From positions 4,526,001 through 4,590,000 of the forward strand of contig CP085828.1 of the NCBI GenBank assembly GCA_020809705.1: DNA of 64,000 nt. Reading direction: 5' to 3'. Position 1 is the stretch's first letter, and each line of letters begins with the position of its first letter. The notes below the pieces were generated by a model that did no database searches, was not told the origin of the DNA, and saw only the letters and a list, made by a program, of their open reading frames with translations. The stretch comes from Calonectria ilicicola. Its lineage: Eukaryota > Ascomycota > Sordariomycetes > Hypocreales > Nectriaceae. This document shows, piece after piece, positions 1 to 11,480 of the stretch. The position numbers were made by a program, and so were the translations under genes.

Positions 1-1644
1 ATGGGGCATTGCGACTATTTGCACCTCGTCAGTAAAATCATACCGCGCACTCTACGGGCTGAGATTTTTGGTTGGATTGTTTGAGTAAGTTAATTTCTTT
101 TTTTGGAGATATCAGTTTCTATTTATTCATCGTTTGCTCATTGCATTTGCAGATCGGGTTTCTACCCCGGCATTCACTATATGTTGGGATCGTGGTACAC
201 GCCACGAGAAATTGGAAAGCGATCTATGGTCTTCTGGTTGGCTGGGTCCATCGGCACAATGTTTAGCGGCTTCTTGCAGTCCGCTGCGTACCAAAATTTA
301 AACGGCGTACACGGTCGTGCGGGATGTAAGTGCCCTATACGGAGGCTCTGGCATATGCGGCCTGTGGCGGGAGCAAGGTACTAACTCTTTCCAGGGAGGT
401 GGCTTTTTATCATTGACGGCATCATCACCCTTCCACTTGCGGTCGCAGGCTACGTATTCTTCCCCAATCTTCCTCAAGATGGCAAGAAAACGTGGTGGAC
501 AACAGAAAGGGAACTACAAATTGCTCGAGACAGAATGCAGGCTGTCGGACGCGCCGGCAAACAGCCCTGGACAAAAGAGAAAGTGAAGAGGATTCTGCTT
601 CACTGGCACACTTACTTGCTCCGTAGGTTCTTGTCTCATAAAGCAATCCTTTTTTTCAGACTAACCGCGAAATAGCTCTGCTCTATGTCGTCTGGAACAA
701 TGCATGGCCGCAGGCTGCCATGGGGTATTGGCTGAAAGCTTTCAACGCCGACCCTGCTCCTAAGCCAGGCACAACCTTTTCGGTTTCTCAAATTAATACT
801 TGTAATTTAACCCCAAATCTCAGACAGAAATATTGCTAACAGAAGTATAGTACCACTCCCAACAACCGGAATTTTCGTCTTTGTGGCCTTAATTTGGGGC
901 TGGCTCTCTGATGGACCCTTGAAGGGCGCTCGTTGGCCCTTTGTTTACATTGGTGCCGTCATCACTGTACGTAAATGGATTCACATATACCCTGGATTGA
1001 TGTTTCAAAACGAATAGTCGCTAAATGATAAATCTCTTCTAGATCTTGTTCAATACCCTGCTACTCGAGATGCCGCTCTTCTCGAACATCAAGGGTCGCA
1101 TGGCTGTCTACTGGCTCAGCAATATTGGCGTAAGTTTCACATCACCATTGACAGAAATTTCACCCACTCACTGATCAATTAGCTCGGCGCGGGACCTCTG
1201 ATCCTAAGTTGGATCAACGAGATTTGCTCGGATGATACAGAAAAGCGAGCGTTGCTTGTCGGTATGGCCAATGACTTTGCTTATGTTGTCCAGGCGATTG
1301 TAAGTGCACCAATAGCTTTCCGGGAACTAAAAGACCACAAATCTAACATTTTAGGCTCCTAATTTCGTGTGGAAAACTACCGATTACCCGGCAGCTAGGA
1401 AGGGTTATATTTGGTCGAATGTCCTCCAAGCTCTGTCCAGTCAGTTTTGCCTCAAAAGCCTCAATTTTCTGCCTGCTAACTATTCATAGTTTTCGTAACC
1501 CTCGCTATTCAACTTTTGTTGCGAAGGGATAGAAAGAGGGAATTGGCTGAGAATAATCAGGCGTCATCTACCGCTCTTGATGATTCAGAACTGGAGACTG
1601 AGGTGGTTCATTCGGGTCCGACCAAGTCTGTAGGCTTGGAATAG
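1..1644 (+). CDS. MFS anion:cation symporter, Dal5/Liz1-like (5' end outside window)
   Basis: This is the 3' part of a major facilitator of the Dal5/Fen2/Liz1 group, which imports small organic anions such as allantoate, pantothenate or nicotinate across the plasma membrane; the substrate cannot be told from sequence. Exons read as <1-84, 153-325, 395-622, 676-801, 851-966, 1043-1129, 1183-1299, 1355-1439 and 1490-1644, all joined in frame by GT-AG introns, giving about 390 residues. Family signs are the segment GSWYTPREIGKR, the motif GWRWLFIIDG, the WWTTERE loop and WGWLSDGPLKGARWPF. The hydrophilic C-terminus ends KSVGLE before TAG. The acceptor of exon 5 (848-850) is the only nearby one that avoids a stop. 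The gene is unusually intron-rich for this family. It is tail to tail with the glucanase gene. Family call is firm; substrate is unknown. Confidence 0.9.
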
Positions 1645-2192
1645 CTCCACTAGACATGTTCTATAACAGCCTGCTGTCAGTTACAAACTCACAATTTGTC
1701 TATTTATGAGTTTAAAATATGTATATTCCAAGTTTAACTTTATCCTCCTCTGTTGAACTCAATCTCTTCACATTCAAATCGACATCACTCCAATTCCATA
1801 ATCGATATGATCAACGTGGTGTAAGTTCCTGGCTTAGAAGAACCAATAATGTCCTACTAGGCGCATATTAGCCACATGATATATCATTACTCGTCTTCGT
1901 GCACATATGGATCTTGATTGAAGATAGAGGCTTGAGCGTATTGTGATTTACCATGACGCCGACAACATTTAGCGGAGCGATATCACTTAAATACGCTCAA
2001 TCAAGATATATGTTTATAAAACTTGGTCATGTCGCAATGAAACGAGCGGTTTAGATCCAAGAGTATTGTAAGATAAACCCAAACTTGCATATACAGATTT
2101 AAGTACTAGAATCTCCTTTAATATACAGGGGGAGTGATATATACGAAGGCAACTTAAAGTTGTCAAGTATGTACAAAAAGGGTGAAAGGACC
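1645..2192. other. Intergenic, tail-to-tail, with a compound inverted repeat
   Basis: No coding sequence is visible. The stretch lies between two 3' ends. Arms at 1911-1921 and 1997-2007 are perfectly complementary, as are 1932-1942 and 1990-2000, so the two sides form one interrupted stem of roughly 100 bp. It could be a decayed MITE or simply a structured 3' region. Confidence 0.5.
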
Positions 2193-3536
2193 TCAAGATG
2201 GGGGAGCGCCAACATAGACAGTCAGGCTTCCAACGTTGCCAGAAGACACAGTACCAGAAGCATTCTCATTTCCATCGGGGTTAACATCGTCGTACGCAAA
2301 GGCATAACCCTTGCCATCGACCTCATAGTCATGCACAATTCGGCTGTAATGATTGGTGGGATCGACAGTGTAGTAGCTGTCGCTGCTAAGACTGGGCTGG
2401 ACATTGCCACCATCAAGGAGGAGCGTAGATCGAACGAATGCGGCACAAAGGCGTGGAACAACAGCCCTGTGAATGGCATTGTCGGTATCAATAATAGCGA
2501 AAGGCCCGCTATTGCAGCCCCAGATGTCTTTAGCTGAAGGCTTCGCGTATGAACGGTTGTCGCCATTGCAGTTGAGGACGTCTCCGGAAACCTGGCAGCT
2601 GACGCTTCCAGAGTCGGTTTGAGTGTTGATTGTCAGTGATTGGCTACTGTACTGGTTCCAAACCTGGTCGACGTAGCTGGTCCAGTAGTTGGCAAACGCA
2701 TCACCGTTAATATCGTAGTAATCATTAGGAGACAGGACCCGCACAGGGGTTCCGTCAGACTTAGCAAGGCACATGGAACTCCATGGGTATCCATCAGAGT
2801 TTTGCGTCGCCAAGTCGTTGCAAATTTTAGTGACGCTGCCTTCTTGGAGACCATAAGCACTCTGAGTGCTGCCATCAGTGACAGACAGGAGCATGCCAAG
2901 AATCATGCCGACGAAATCAACATAGCTGATATTGGCATACAGCACACTGTTTGTGTAGGTGAATTCAACAAATCCCCAATTGAGACCTGCGCTAGCATCT
3001 TGGAGATTGGTCACAGAAGGTTGCACCAATCCGTCACCGCTGCCGGTATTAACCATGTAGAAGGTGAGTTCACCTTCAACGAAATAGACTCGTCCAGAGC
3101 TAAGCTCAATGGGAAGAGTGAACTCTAGTGTCTCGCCCTTGGACTTGATTGGGATTGCAATGTTCTGAGTAATCTGCACTGGGGTTGTGGAGCCTCCGGA
3201 GGACGGGTAGACCAAGGAGCCATCAGCAGCAATGAAGACGACAGCACCGGCAGAATCTAAACCAGAGATGTATGCATTAACCGAATTCCCGCTAAAGTTG
3301 TTGACAAACTTCAGAGGGAGAGACGCAGCGGTGGCCCTTCTGGTAACAGTTTGGGTGCTATTATCATGGTAGGTACCGTTGAGGGTGTTGTTTGCGGTAA
3401 CTTCAACCTCTTGCAGACCTCCCGGGTCGACCACGGTAAATCCCTTGGATGTAAGAGCCCCTCTCGGAACTAGAAGCTCCGTTGGGCGGCAAGATGCAAC
3501 GCCAAAAAGGGCAGCTAAGAAAAAGAATGGACGCAT
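2193..3536 (-). CDS. Secreted glucan endo-1,3-beta-glucosidase, GH64 family
   Basis: A single-exon gene for 447 residues. GH64 enzymes cut beta-1,3-glucan and release laminari-oligosaccharides, acting outside the cell on own or foreign cell walls. The chosen ATG at 3534-3536 begins a good signal peptide (MRPFFFLAALFGVASC); the longer open frame upstream has no better start. A pro-like region with Asn-glycosylation sites covers residues 20-70. The GH64 core follows, with LPLKFVNNFSG near 73, the acid E191 in WGFVEFTY and D207 in NISYVDFVG, which match the usual GH64 catalytic Glu/Asp pair. The rest (to 447) contains the typical C-terminal part of the barrel. Length is normal for fungal GH64. 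No intron is seen. Confidence 0.92.
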   Translation of the reverse strand: MRPFFFLAALFGVASCRPTELLVPRGALTSKGFTVVDPGGLQEVEVTANNTLNGTYHDNSTQTVTRRATAASLPLKFVNNFSGNSVNAYISGLDSAGAVVFIAADGSLVYPSSGGSTTPVQITQNIAIPIKSKGETLEFTLPIELSSGRVYFVEGELTFYMVNTGSGDGLVQPSVTNLQDASAGLNWGFVEFTYTNSVLYANISYVDFVGMILGMLLSVTDGSTQSAYGLQEGSVTKICNDLATQNSDGYPWSSMCLAKSDGTPVRVLSPNDYYDINGDAFANYWTSYVDQVWNQYSSQSLTINTQTDSGSVSCQVSGDVLNCNGDNRSYAKPSAKDIWGCNSGPFAIIDTDNAIHRAVVPRLCAAFVRSTLLLDGGNVQPSLSSDSYYTVDPTNHYSRIVHDYEVDGKGYAFAYDDVNPDGNENASGTVSSGNVGSLTVYVGAPPS

Positions 3537-4820
3537 TGTGTGCGGAATGAATGAATAGACAGTATAAAGAGTGACTGTGATAGGAATACTCAATGAGAGA
3601 CAAAAAGCAATAACAACAATGAACAAGATTGAGTAGCTCAAATTGACGGAAATTAGACTGAATAATATAGCCGCCAATTCATCTAGCATACCTCGGGACG
3701 CCAGGAAAGCATCATAGGCTAAAGATCAGCATATCAACATGTGACGAAGCAAGATTCAGGTGAAGGTGACCATTTGCAACATTGTGTGTAATGCATAGCC
3801 CATTTTCCTTTTCTCTTACATTCCATCTGATGAGAAGGATCGAGCGATGGCAAGGTGAACTGGCATATGAATGCTTCACCCACTTCATTGGTTGGTTGGT
3901 CTTCATCGCCCTCTCCGATTGTGGGGGCAGCGATCGAGCCGGATCCCTGTATGAATCTCCGTTCCGAAAGAGGATTGGTCCTTTTACACGTTTTCCGTTC
4001 CCTACATTCTGTTCAACGGGCCGCACTCTGCTGCGAATGCCATTCTCTTAGTTCATTGGCCGTTGGGCTATGGAGACCCTGGTCGGCCACGACATGGAAT
4101 GACAACGTCCAAGCTTTTGTCCTCTACGACCGAGTAGGCCCGACTGGTGGCTCCCAAGCGCTAGTTTAGAGCCCCGTTTCAAAAAGCAACCTTCTTGTTT
4201 TGGGACATTCCCCTGACTGGAGGAATCGGACTTGTGTTTCGATCGCCTAGTGTGAATTACATGCATATGGGGTGATGGGGGTTTGCGTATTGCGCCCCTC
4301 ATTGGCCCGAGTGCGATCTGTCAATTAGCCTTAATATATTAGCGCCCATCTTTCTCGTCCCTTCTTTGTCGAAAGGGGCACATGGACATGTGTCCAGAAT
4401 GAATTACCGAGACCTAGGGTACCGTTACATGCTCGAACCGTTTTATTTATAACGCGCACCTGCGTAGGATCCCGAGGCTAGATCGGACCGTAGAGTTAGC
4501 GGAGGCCTGGAAAAAACGGAACGCAGAGTGGCTGTGTCGCGGCCTTAAGCAAGCTTAAAAAGGCAGAAGTGTTTGCAGATGTCGCCCAAAGGAGTGGCAT
4601 CCTGGCATCCCCCAATTATGCATCCCCTCTCTTCACAAGGCTGAGTGAGGCTGGATGACAACGGTTGTTTCAGACGGACCTGAAACTCCACGTAATCCCC
4701 CTCTAACAATCACATGAGCGCGTCTCTTGATGGTGGGTGATCGTCATGACATGTGCATTTAAAAAACCTGAACTATATGGCTAAATTATTATACAAGACA
4801 TTTTTTGACCGGCTCTACCC
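3537..4820. other. Intergenic, promoter side of the GH64 gene
   Basis: About 1.3 kb without a supported gene. It holds the upstream region of the glucanase gene on one side and the 3' flank of the dehydrogenase on the other. Open frames here are short, overlap on both strands and show no domain or signal peptide. Confidence 0.6.
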
Positions 4821-5913
4821 TTAGAGCTTGCTTGGCTTAATGAGGTGCGCGTTGACAGGCGAGATGGCCTTGCCAGACTCAGTAAAGGAAATGATGTTTT
4901 GCATGCCCAGGCGCTCGAAACCAATGTGAGAGTCTAGTGATGCACCGGCGTTGTGGGACAGGAGCTCGACGTTCTTCATCTTGACGAGCTCGGGGCTGAT
5001 GTGAGGCTCGTTCTCGAAGACATCGAGACCAGCGGCAGAAAGGTGACCGCTCTTGAGAGCCTCGACGAGGTCGGCCTCGTTGATGAGCTTGCCACGGGCA
5101 ATGTTGACCAGGCGGGCGCCCTTCTTCATCTTGGCCAGACCAGCCTTGCTGAGGAGGGTCTCACCAGCGAATGGTGTAGCGACGAGCACACAGTCGGCCT
5201 CGGCCAACAGGGTGTCGGCGCTCTTGTGGAAAACAGCCTCGAGAGACTCCTCAACGTCCTTGGAAGCCTGAACAACGTCGTTGTACAGGATCTTCATGTC
5301 CATAGCCTTGTAGGCCTTCTCCGCAATGCGGCGGCCAATGCGACCAAAGCCGATGATTCCGAGGCTGAATCCCTGGGGGTTGCGGGACACGGGAGCAAGG
5401 TTGCGGTTGGCATCAATGAACTGATCCTTGTCACCTGATCTGGCAGCAACAGCCGACCATGAGAGCAGGCGGAATGTGGAGATGATGAGCCAAATGGCGG
5501 CGTCGGCCACGGACTCTGTGCACGCAGCAGCGGCGTTGCAGTAGATGATTCCTGGCATTGCATATTAGAGTCGTGAAATCCTCAATCAATTGGCAGCTAA
5601 ACTCACCTCGCTTGGCCAGAGCGGCAGTGTCGACCCAGTCAAAGCCAGCGCCGGCACTGGCGTAGATCTTGCACGAGGCGGGCAGAAGCGAGATCAATTC
5701 CTCATCCCAGTTGCCCATCTCGCCTCCAGTGTTCCAGAAAGGTCGGTACATGGCAGTAAAGTCGCCAAAGGCCTTGGTCTTCAGCGCCTGGATGAACTCG
5801 GCGCGAGGCATGCTGTACGAGCGCTTGATCTCGAACTTGTCCTGGAACTCCTTGTACAAGTCATGGTTCCATTTGATGTCGTCACCGAGCTGCAAAACGA
5901 CGGGCTTGGCCAT
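4821..5913 (-). CDS. NAD(P)-dependent D-2-hydroxyacid dehydrogenase
   Basis: Two exons, 5913-5607 and 5551-4821, separated by a 55-nt GT-AG intron, encode 345 residues, normal for the family. These cytosolic enzymes interconvert 2-keto acids and D-2-hydroxy acids (glyoxylate/hydroxypyruvate or D-mandelate type). The substrate-binding part is N-terminal (1-105). The Rossmann fold shows LGIIGFGRIGRR at 167-177. The catalytic triad can be placed: R255 in NIARGK, E284 in FENEP and H302 in SHNAG. The ATG at 5911-5913 is the first in frame beside good homology (MAKPVVLQLG). A TATATA run lies at 6011-6016, about 100 bp upstream. It shares strand with the downstream transporter 5' of it but no operon logic is implied. 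Exact substrate is uncertain. Confidence 0.93.
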
Positions 5914-6742
5914 TGTGAATGATGGGGTATGGGCGGTTCTGGGGGAGAATAATTGGGCCTCTCGAGAGATGCTTACACGAGACAGGATCAAAGATGGTCA
6001 CCGACACGAATATATACTGAAGTCAACATCCGGCGCAAGCTCCCAGCCCCGAAATAATCGTAAGTCACGGTACTTTACGGATTGTCTGCCGAGTCCCCCG
6101 CCACCTGATGGAGAAGTGCGCGTCCTGGGAATGGCAATTCTGTCCGAGTCTGGCGCGTGATTGGCTCCCAACGGCCGCGAGTCCCACCCCCAGACGTGTG
6201 GGGGTGGTCGTGGAATTCGGGCTTCTGTCCGACACAGTCGAATCAGCGTCGAGACTCGAGAGAAGTCCGGGGCGTAGCGTCGATGAAGGCGTGCCCAGAC
6301 CGACAATTGCCCCAAGACGGAGCAGCTTCACCGAAGAAGGGGGCCATTCCGAGCTTTAAATAGCCTCGAGATTTGCTGGTGGAGAGGACAGGGGCCAAGG
6401 TGAGGCGGCATTTGCTCAGGCTGGGCTGACTAGTTGGTTGGTTTGTGAGCCAATGCATGGTGGTGATAAGACACAAGACCAACTACATGATGAACGAATC
6501 CATGATCGCCCGTCTCTAAAAATCGAATAAATTCCAATATGGGATCAGAAACGCCATTTAGACTATTTTTATCAAGATTTCCAATCATTGAACCAGCACG
6601 ATTTCTCCCCAAAGGCTCCGCGTCAAGCCAGCCCCATAGTCCGATGCAAAGGTATAACAGGCGCTATTTCACTTACATTTGCGCAATCAAGGCAATCAAG
6701 ACAATTTCCATACTTCTCCATTTACTTTTCCGATCCTAGAAA
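5914..6742. other. Intergenic, dehydrogenase promoter
   Basis: This holds the dehydrogenase promoter and the 3' flank of the MFS gene. Visible are a TATATA run at 6011-6016, a GATTGG (CCAAT on the minus strand) near 6160, and a G/C-rich inverted pair at 6184-6207. No gene is supported. Confidence 0.55.
6184..6207. promoter_or_regulatory. Inverted pair of CreA-like sites
   Basis: A 9-bp perfect inverted repeat (6184-6192 and 6199-6207) places a GTGGGG on the plus strand and a CTGGGG on the minus strand, both matching the fungal carbon-repressor consensus SYGGRG. It lies about 270-290 bp upstream of the dehydrogenase ATG. Carbon-catabolite control of that gene is a guess from position and motif only. 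Confidence 0.3.
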
Positions 6743-8369
6743 TCATTCCTTCTTCGGGATGCGTGGGAAGCAAAGCCATAGTAGCAGGATCACGACAATC
6801 AGTGCCAAGATAATGGGCTGCAACACACCAACACCCTTACTTGCGGCAATCGCACCAATTGCAAATGGAAACACTGTACCGCCTGTACCACCAAATGCCA
6901 TGCCGAATCCAATCGCGCTGACATGGATGTGCTTTGGCAGCAGCTTGGCCGTCATCATAACCGCGCCAGGGAACAGGGGACCAAGAAAGAAACCCAGGAA
7001 CGAAACAGCCACGGCCGACACATAAAACTGTGGAACAAGCCAGAAGAGGAGCTGGAGGCCAAGACAGAAAACCAGGTAGATGGTGATGCACAAACGTTCA
7101 CCGTAACGCTCAGTCACGAAGCCCAAAGTAGCGCGTCCAAGTGCCTGTCCGCCCCAGAACCCGGACACGGATGCACCAGAAGCATACGGCGACGCTTTTC
7201 GGACCCGCAGCATGAAAGTGACAACCCAGCCTCCCAAGCCGACTATCCATTGATGTTAGAGAAACCTTTGCTCTTGAACAAGAAGAAAAAAAAATTGTCC
7301 AAGCATACCTTCAACACCCATGTACGCCCAAAAGAAGAAAGCCGCCAGCCAGGTCACCTTTGACTTGAGAGCCTCTCTTGTCCCAGCACCTGCAGATTCG
7401 TGGGCATGTTCAGCGCGGTAAATGGCCGCTGTCTTTGGCCAAAATGTTATGACTAGACCTACTAACTCTAGCCCTGAAGCTCCAATCTACATGGTTGCGG
7501 TTTGTGAGCGGATGTCCAAAAATAGAAACAAAGCAGGCGCACCATGATGTAGTAAAAATTATACCAGGGCAGATCTGCCTTGACGACCATTGAAGTTGCA
7601 GCCAGAGGAGCGATCAGTGCTCCAATTGAGTAGCACGAGTGTAAAAAGCCCTGAATTGTATTGGCCTTGTCCATGGCGCCGATCCAAGCGCAGAAACACG
7701 CATCTGTAAGACCGTTGCCGAAGCCGCTCAAAATGTTGCATACGACCAGCACGGGGTACGGAGGGTGCAAAGATAAGGCTACGTAGGTGACAAGGTGGCA
7801 AATGGGTGCCATTATGGCGACTCCGCGTTGCCCAAACCTTTGATGAATGCGCGCATTGGTAAAGGCGGCGACCGAATAGCCAGCAAAAGGCGTGAGGAAA
7901 ATAAGAGAGACAATCGTGTAACTCAGGTCATAATATGTTTCAAGCTGGTTATATGGTCAGAATCACAAAGATTCGATAAGAAATTCAATTCAGAGTCAAG
8001 GGGTCAACCTTACATAGGGAATCAGAGCCTAAGAATGCAAATGTTAGCTTTCCATCATTTTGCGAGGGGTTGATTGGCTCATCATCATACACCAGTGGCG
8101 CCGTCGTTCATGCCGGCAATGATAAAGGACAAAAAACAAAACGCAAGCCTCGGGACGTTTCCCTTGGGGTAGTTCCATCTCTCAATCTCGCATTGGGCAT
8201 TCGGCGGAGGTTCATCAGAATTTGTGACATTTTCCAGTGAAGATTCAAGGGTTCCGGGCGGTTGTTTGGACTCTTCGGAGTTGCTGTGGTGCGCCATTGA
8301 ACCAAGAGGGATTGATTTCTGGGCTGGCACCAGGGTTTCGGCCAGAATTGTCGAAGTCGAAGTCGCCAT
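6743..8369 (-). CDS. MFS transporter, BSC6-like, with a 15-nt micro-exon
   Basis: Five exons, 8369-8091, 8028-8014, 7944-7543, 7486-7309 and 7242-6743, give 457 residues with about 12 membrane spans. This resembles the fungal BSC6/fucose-permease-like facilitators; the cargo is unknown. The N-terminal 75 residues are hydrophilic and Ser/Thr-rich. TM1 carries the family motif AGMNDGATG, which is completed across exon 2 (15 nt, coding ALIPY) by LETYYDLSYT in exon 3. Exon 4 joins in phase 0 after YYIM and the frame closes at IPKKE. All introns are GT-AG. Without the micro-exon the conserved ALIPYLE segment would be lost, so the micro-exon is well supported. The start codon sits inside a 29-bp inverted repeat (see separate entry). 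Confidence 0.9.
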
Positions 8370-8425
8370 TTTGGTGAGATAAGAAGTTTGAACAGGCAAA
8401 ATGGCGACTTCGACTTGGACGATTC
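8345..8425. repeat. 29-bp inverted repeat overlapping the BSC6-like start codon
   Basis: Arms 8345-8373 and 8397-8425 are complementary at 27 of 29 positions, with 20 consecutive perfect pairs and a 23-nt loop. The left arm contains the minus-strand ATG (8367-8369) and the first eight codons. If transcription starts upstream of 8425, the mRNA leader could fold over its own start codon. Confidence 0.8.
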
Positions 8426-9436
8426 CTCTTGCGGTTTTCAGTTGGCGCACTTCCTCAAATGGACATTGATGGTGGGGTTCCATCGGGGATGCTCGCTCAA
8501 ATATTTACCGAAGAATAGCCAGGGCCCTCTCGAGCGGAACTGTCCATACCTGTTGGTTAACATTACGTCTTTTCTCCGAAATAATCCCCGATGGAACCCG
8601 GGCCGAGAGTCCATCATGGATCGTTAAGACCGATGGCTTGAGGCGGTGGTCACATGAGATCGGAGGTAGATGAGGTTGTTGTTGGAGGGCGTGAGTGACA
8701 GGGGTTGAAGGGCTTTCTAACACTAGCACTTGGCACCGTAAAGAATTGCCGACGATGTTTATTAGACTGGTGTCAGTAGCGGTCAGACCCCAATCAAGGA
8801 CACATAATTCATCAATGGAACAACTCGTAACGATAGAATTGTCTTTAATACAAATGTGTCACCTGGTTTGCGATTTTATGTCCATAATAATTGGGTCCAG
8901 CTGAAGGTTGGAGCTCCAAACTTGGAGATGCCCAACATCGATTCCCCCACAAGATCAAAGCCCGGAGTATACACTTGGGAATGGGCAGAAAATATTATGA
9001 ATTTAGCTTTGCTTAGATATTTTACTAGTATATAGCTATTCTAATTTTAACATCCCGAGGGTAGATTGAGTTCTCCGACAAAAATACCCCTAAACTCCGA
9101 TGAAGCATGGCGGTGGGGTACGCAGTAAGCATAACTGAATGGTCAAATGTGGTTGATCAACAGACTAAGCGATACTAGATGAACCATAGACAAGCGATGT
9201 GCATATGCACTGGCCTCGCACACGTGTCAGCATAATCGTATTCACAACTGCATCACAATGCTACCTCTCAAAGCCGCCACCGCAAATCCGTAGCTCGTAA
9301 TTGGATCCAGGGTAGCTCAAGCTCGAACTACACTTGGCCGAATGCGGTCACTAACTCCGCGGGATTCATTGCCCGGTTCGTTATTCCTCACTCACCTCTA
9401 CCTACTCCCTCCAAAACGCAGACGCTCGAGCCCTGG
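8370..9436. other. Divergent intergenic region between MFS and Zn2Cys6 genes
   Basis: Bidirectional promoter of about 1.07 kb between the BSC6-like transporter (-) and the regulator (+). Apart from the two inverted repeats and A/T-rich DNA near 8990-9055, I see no gene. Confidence 0.6.
8475..8599. repeat. 16-bp perfect inverted repeat in the shared promoter
   Basis: Arms 8475-8490 and 8584-8599 (GGGTTCCATCGGGGAT and its complement) are separated by 93 nt. They lie upstream of the BSC6-like gene, beside the start-codon hairpin. Purpose unknown. Confidence 0.75.
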
Positions 9437-11387
9437 ATGAAGCGCACAAAATGCTGCAGTAGCTGTCGACGCCGCCATCGCAAGTGTGTTACTCAGCCAG
9501 GGGCGACAAAATGTGGCGGTTGCATCGAGACCGGCAAGGAATGCCGCTTTGAGGCTGACATCCGCTTCAAGCACAGCCGTGCGCAGGACCTGAGAGACGC
9601 ACATTCGGCCCGGGAGTCCCGACCCAGAGCGCCAGGATCGAGTATGCGCTGGATGTAGCACTGGCCGATAAGCCCAGCATAGCTAATTGAGCCTGTTCTA
9701 GTTGCGTTTGTGAAGCCGCAAGGTGTCGGCAGCGAGTTCTCAGAGGCCTCAGATCGGGCATCGAGAGAAACTGCCGACGGCATTTCCTCGCCTCGAAATG
9801 GAGAAATTATCGCCAATGCCGGACCATCAGTTCCGGGAACCCAGGCCCCACGATCAACCGCCGGAATAGATGATATGCAAACCGCTGTAGATGACAATGT
9901 CACCCAGAAACAGTCAACAACACCAGCCAATGTGGAGCAAGTTCAGACCCCAGACACTCTCTGGCCGGTTCGAAACGCGCCCGGCATCCAGGCCTCCCAG
10001 CCAGAGCAGCCGGCCAAACTCACAGAGCGCCAGGCATTCCTGTTCAGGACATATATTCACAAGCTGGCTCCATCGGTAAGTCATCCCATTTAGAGGCAAA
10101 TTTATGAAACATGTAAAAATCTCACCCTGACCAAGCCTGATGCCTGCGACGAGGCTCGCCATTTCACTCTAGAAGTGCCCCGCCTCGCCCTGACAAATCC
10201 CATGATCATGAACGGGGTTCTTGCGCTTGCAAGTGCTTACGATGCCCTGTGCACGGGCCTGACTTCGGATTTAGAAAGCACATACTACCACAACCAATGT
10301 CTAGAGCTACTTATCAAGGCCATCGCGAAACCCTCGAGCACGTGGGACTCAAAATTACTTACTGCAGTTGTCATTGCGCGCTTATATGAAGAGTACGATA
10401 ATGAAAAAGACTCAAATTACCACCATCTCAGCGGGGCCCAAAACCTGCTCAATCATGAATTGGTCGCTGCTTTCGCTACTCGAGGTGGGCTTGCGGAGGC
10501 TGCCAGCTGGGTTCATCTACGGCAGGCCATTTACGTATACCTGGTGCGCAGGGAACCCATCGATATTCGCTTGGAGATTTTTGAGCGATCTACCGTATTT
10601 CAACGAACAGACGACACTGCATATGCAAATCGCGTCACCTATCTATTCGCCAAATTGATCAAGTTGACAATCCCGATCGATGGGCCGCGGAGCGAAGGCG
10701 CTTCACAACAGACGCAATTAAAGGATTTGGAAAAAGATTTAGCTGATTGGAACGAAACTAAGCCTCTTACCTTTTTTTCAATATACAGCAGGGAACCGGA
10801 TTTAGAAGAGGGGCGACCTTTCCCGGACATTTACATGGCAGCCTCTATTCCAGGTGAGTCACTTCATCTCAACCAGAACATCAGACTTTATCAATAAACT
10901 AACAAATATCGCAAAGTTGTTGCAATGCAGTATTACTACGCAGCCATGGCAGTGGTATGCCTGCATGAGACAAATAAGGGCAGCCCTAGCATCGGGTACC
11001 AAGCTGCCCGACTCAGGCGAGACGGAGAGGTACGAAATGTTTGACAAGAGTGCACATTAATGCTGACCTTATACCCAACCTCTAGCAACGGATTGCATCA
11101 TATCTTGGTATTATAATTGGTCTTGCCCTCTCCAATGAGCACGTAATTAATGCTTTTTATTTACCAAGTCATATGCTATCTCTATGTACGTGCCGTATCA
11201 GAGCCCTCAAAAGTTTGATCTAATCGTGTTTTTAGGTGGATTTTGTATTCGCGACCCAGTTGAGCGGGACCACACTATCAGATATCTTCTCAAAGTTAAC
11301 ATGGTCCTCAAATGGAAGACTCGTTCGGTAATTGAGATGATGAAGTCACAATGGGAGGAGATGGACGGCTTAGAAAAGAGAAAATAG
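9437..11387 (+). CDS. Zn2Cys6 transcription factor with fungal-specific domain
   Basis: Six exons, 9437-9641, 9702-10075, 10136-10853, 10917-11029, 11086-11185 and 11236-11387, give 553 residues. The zinc cluster is at the extreme N-terminus: C7, C10, C17, C26, C29 and C36, with a basic RRRHRK between. Such proteins bind CGG-type half-sites in the nucleus and control nearby or pathway genes. Residues 70-190 are low-complexity linker. From about 195 the LAPS..DACDEARHF segment opens a fungal-specific regulatory domain (Fungal_trans_2 type). All five introns are GT-AG and keep frame. It is divergent from the BSC6-like transporter and convergent with the dioxygenase-like gene, so either could be a target; this is inference from position. 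Confidence 0.88.
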
Positions 11388-11480
11388 CCAAAAGAAAATG
11401 GGACATATTCTATCAAGTAATCTCATTCTAGTTCGGCCGTTTCCCATTTTCATGGTATACCATGTATGCTGATATTTAAT

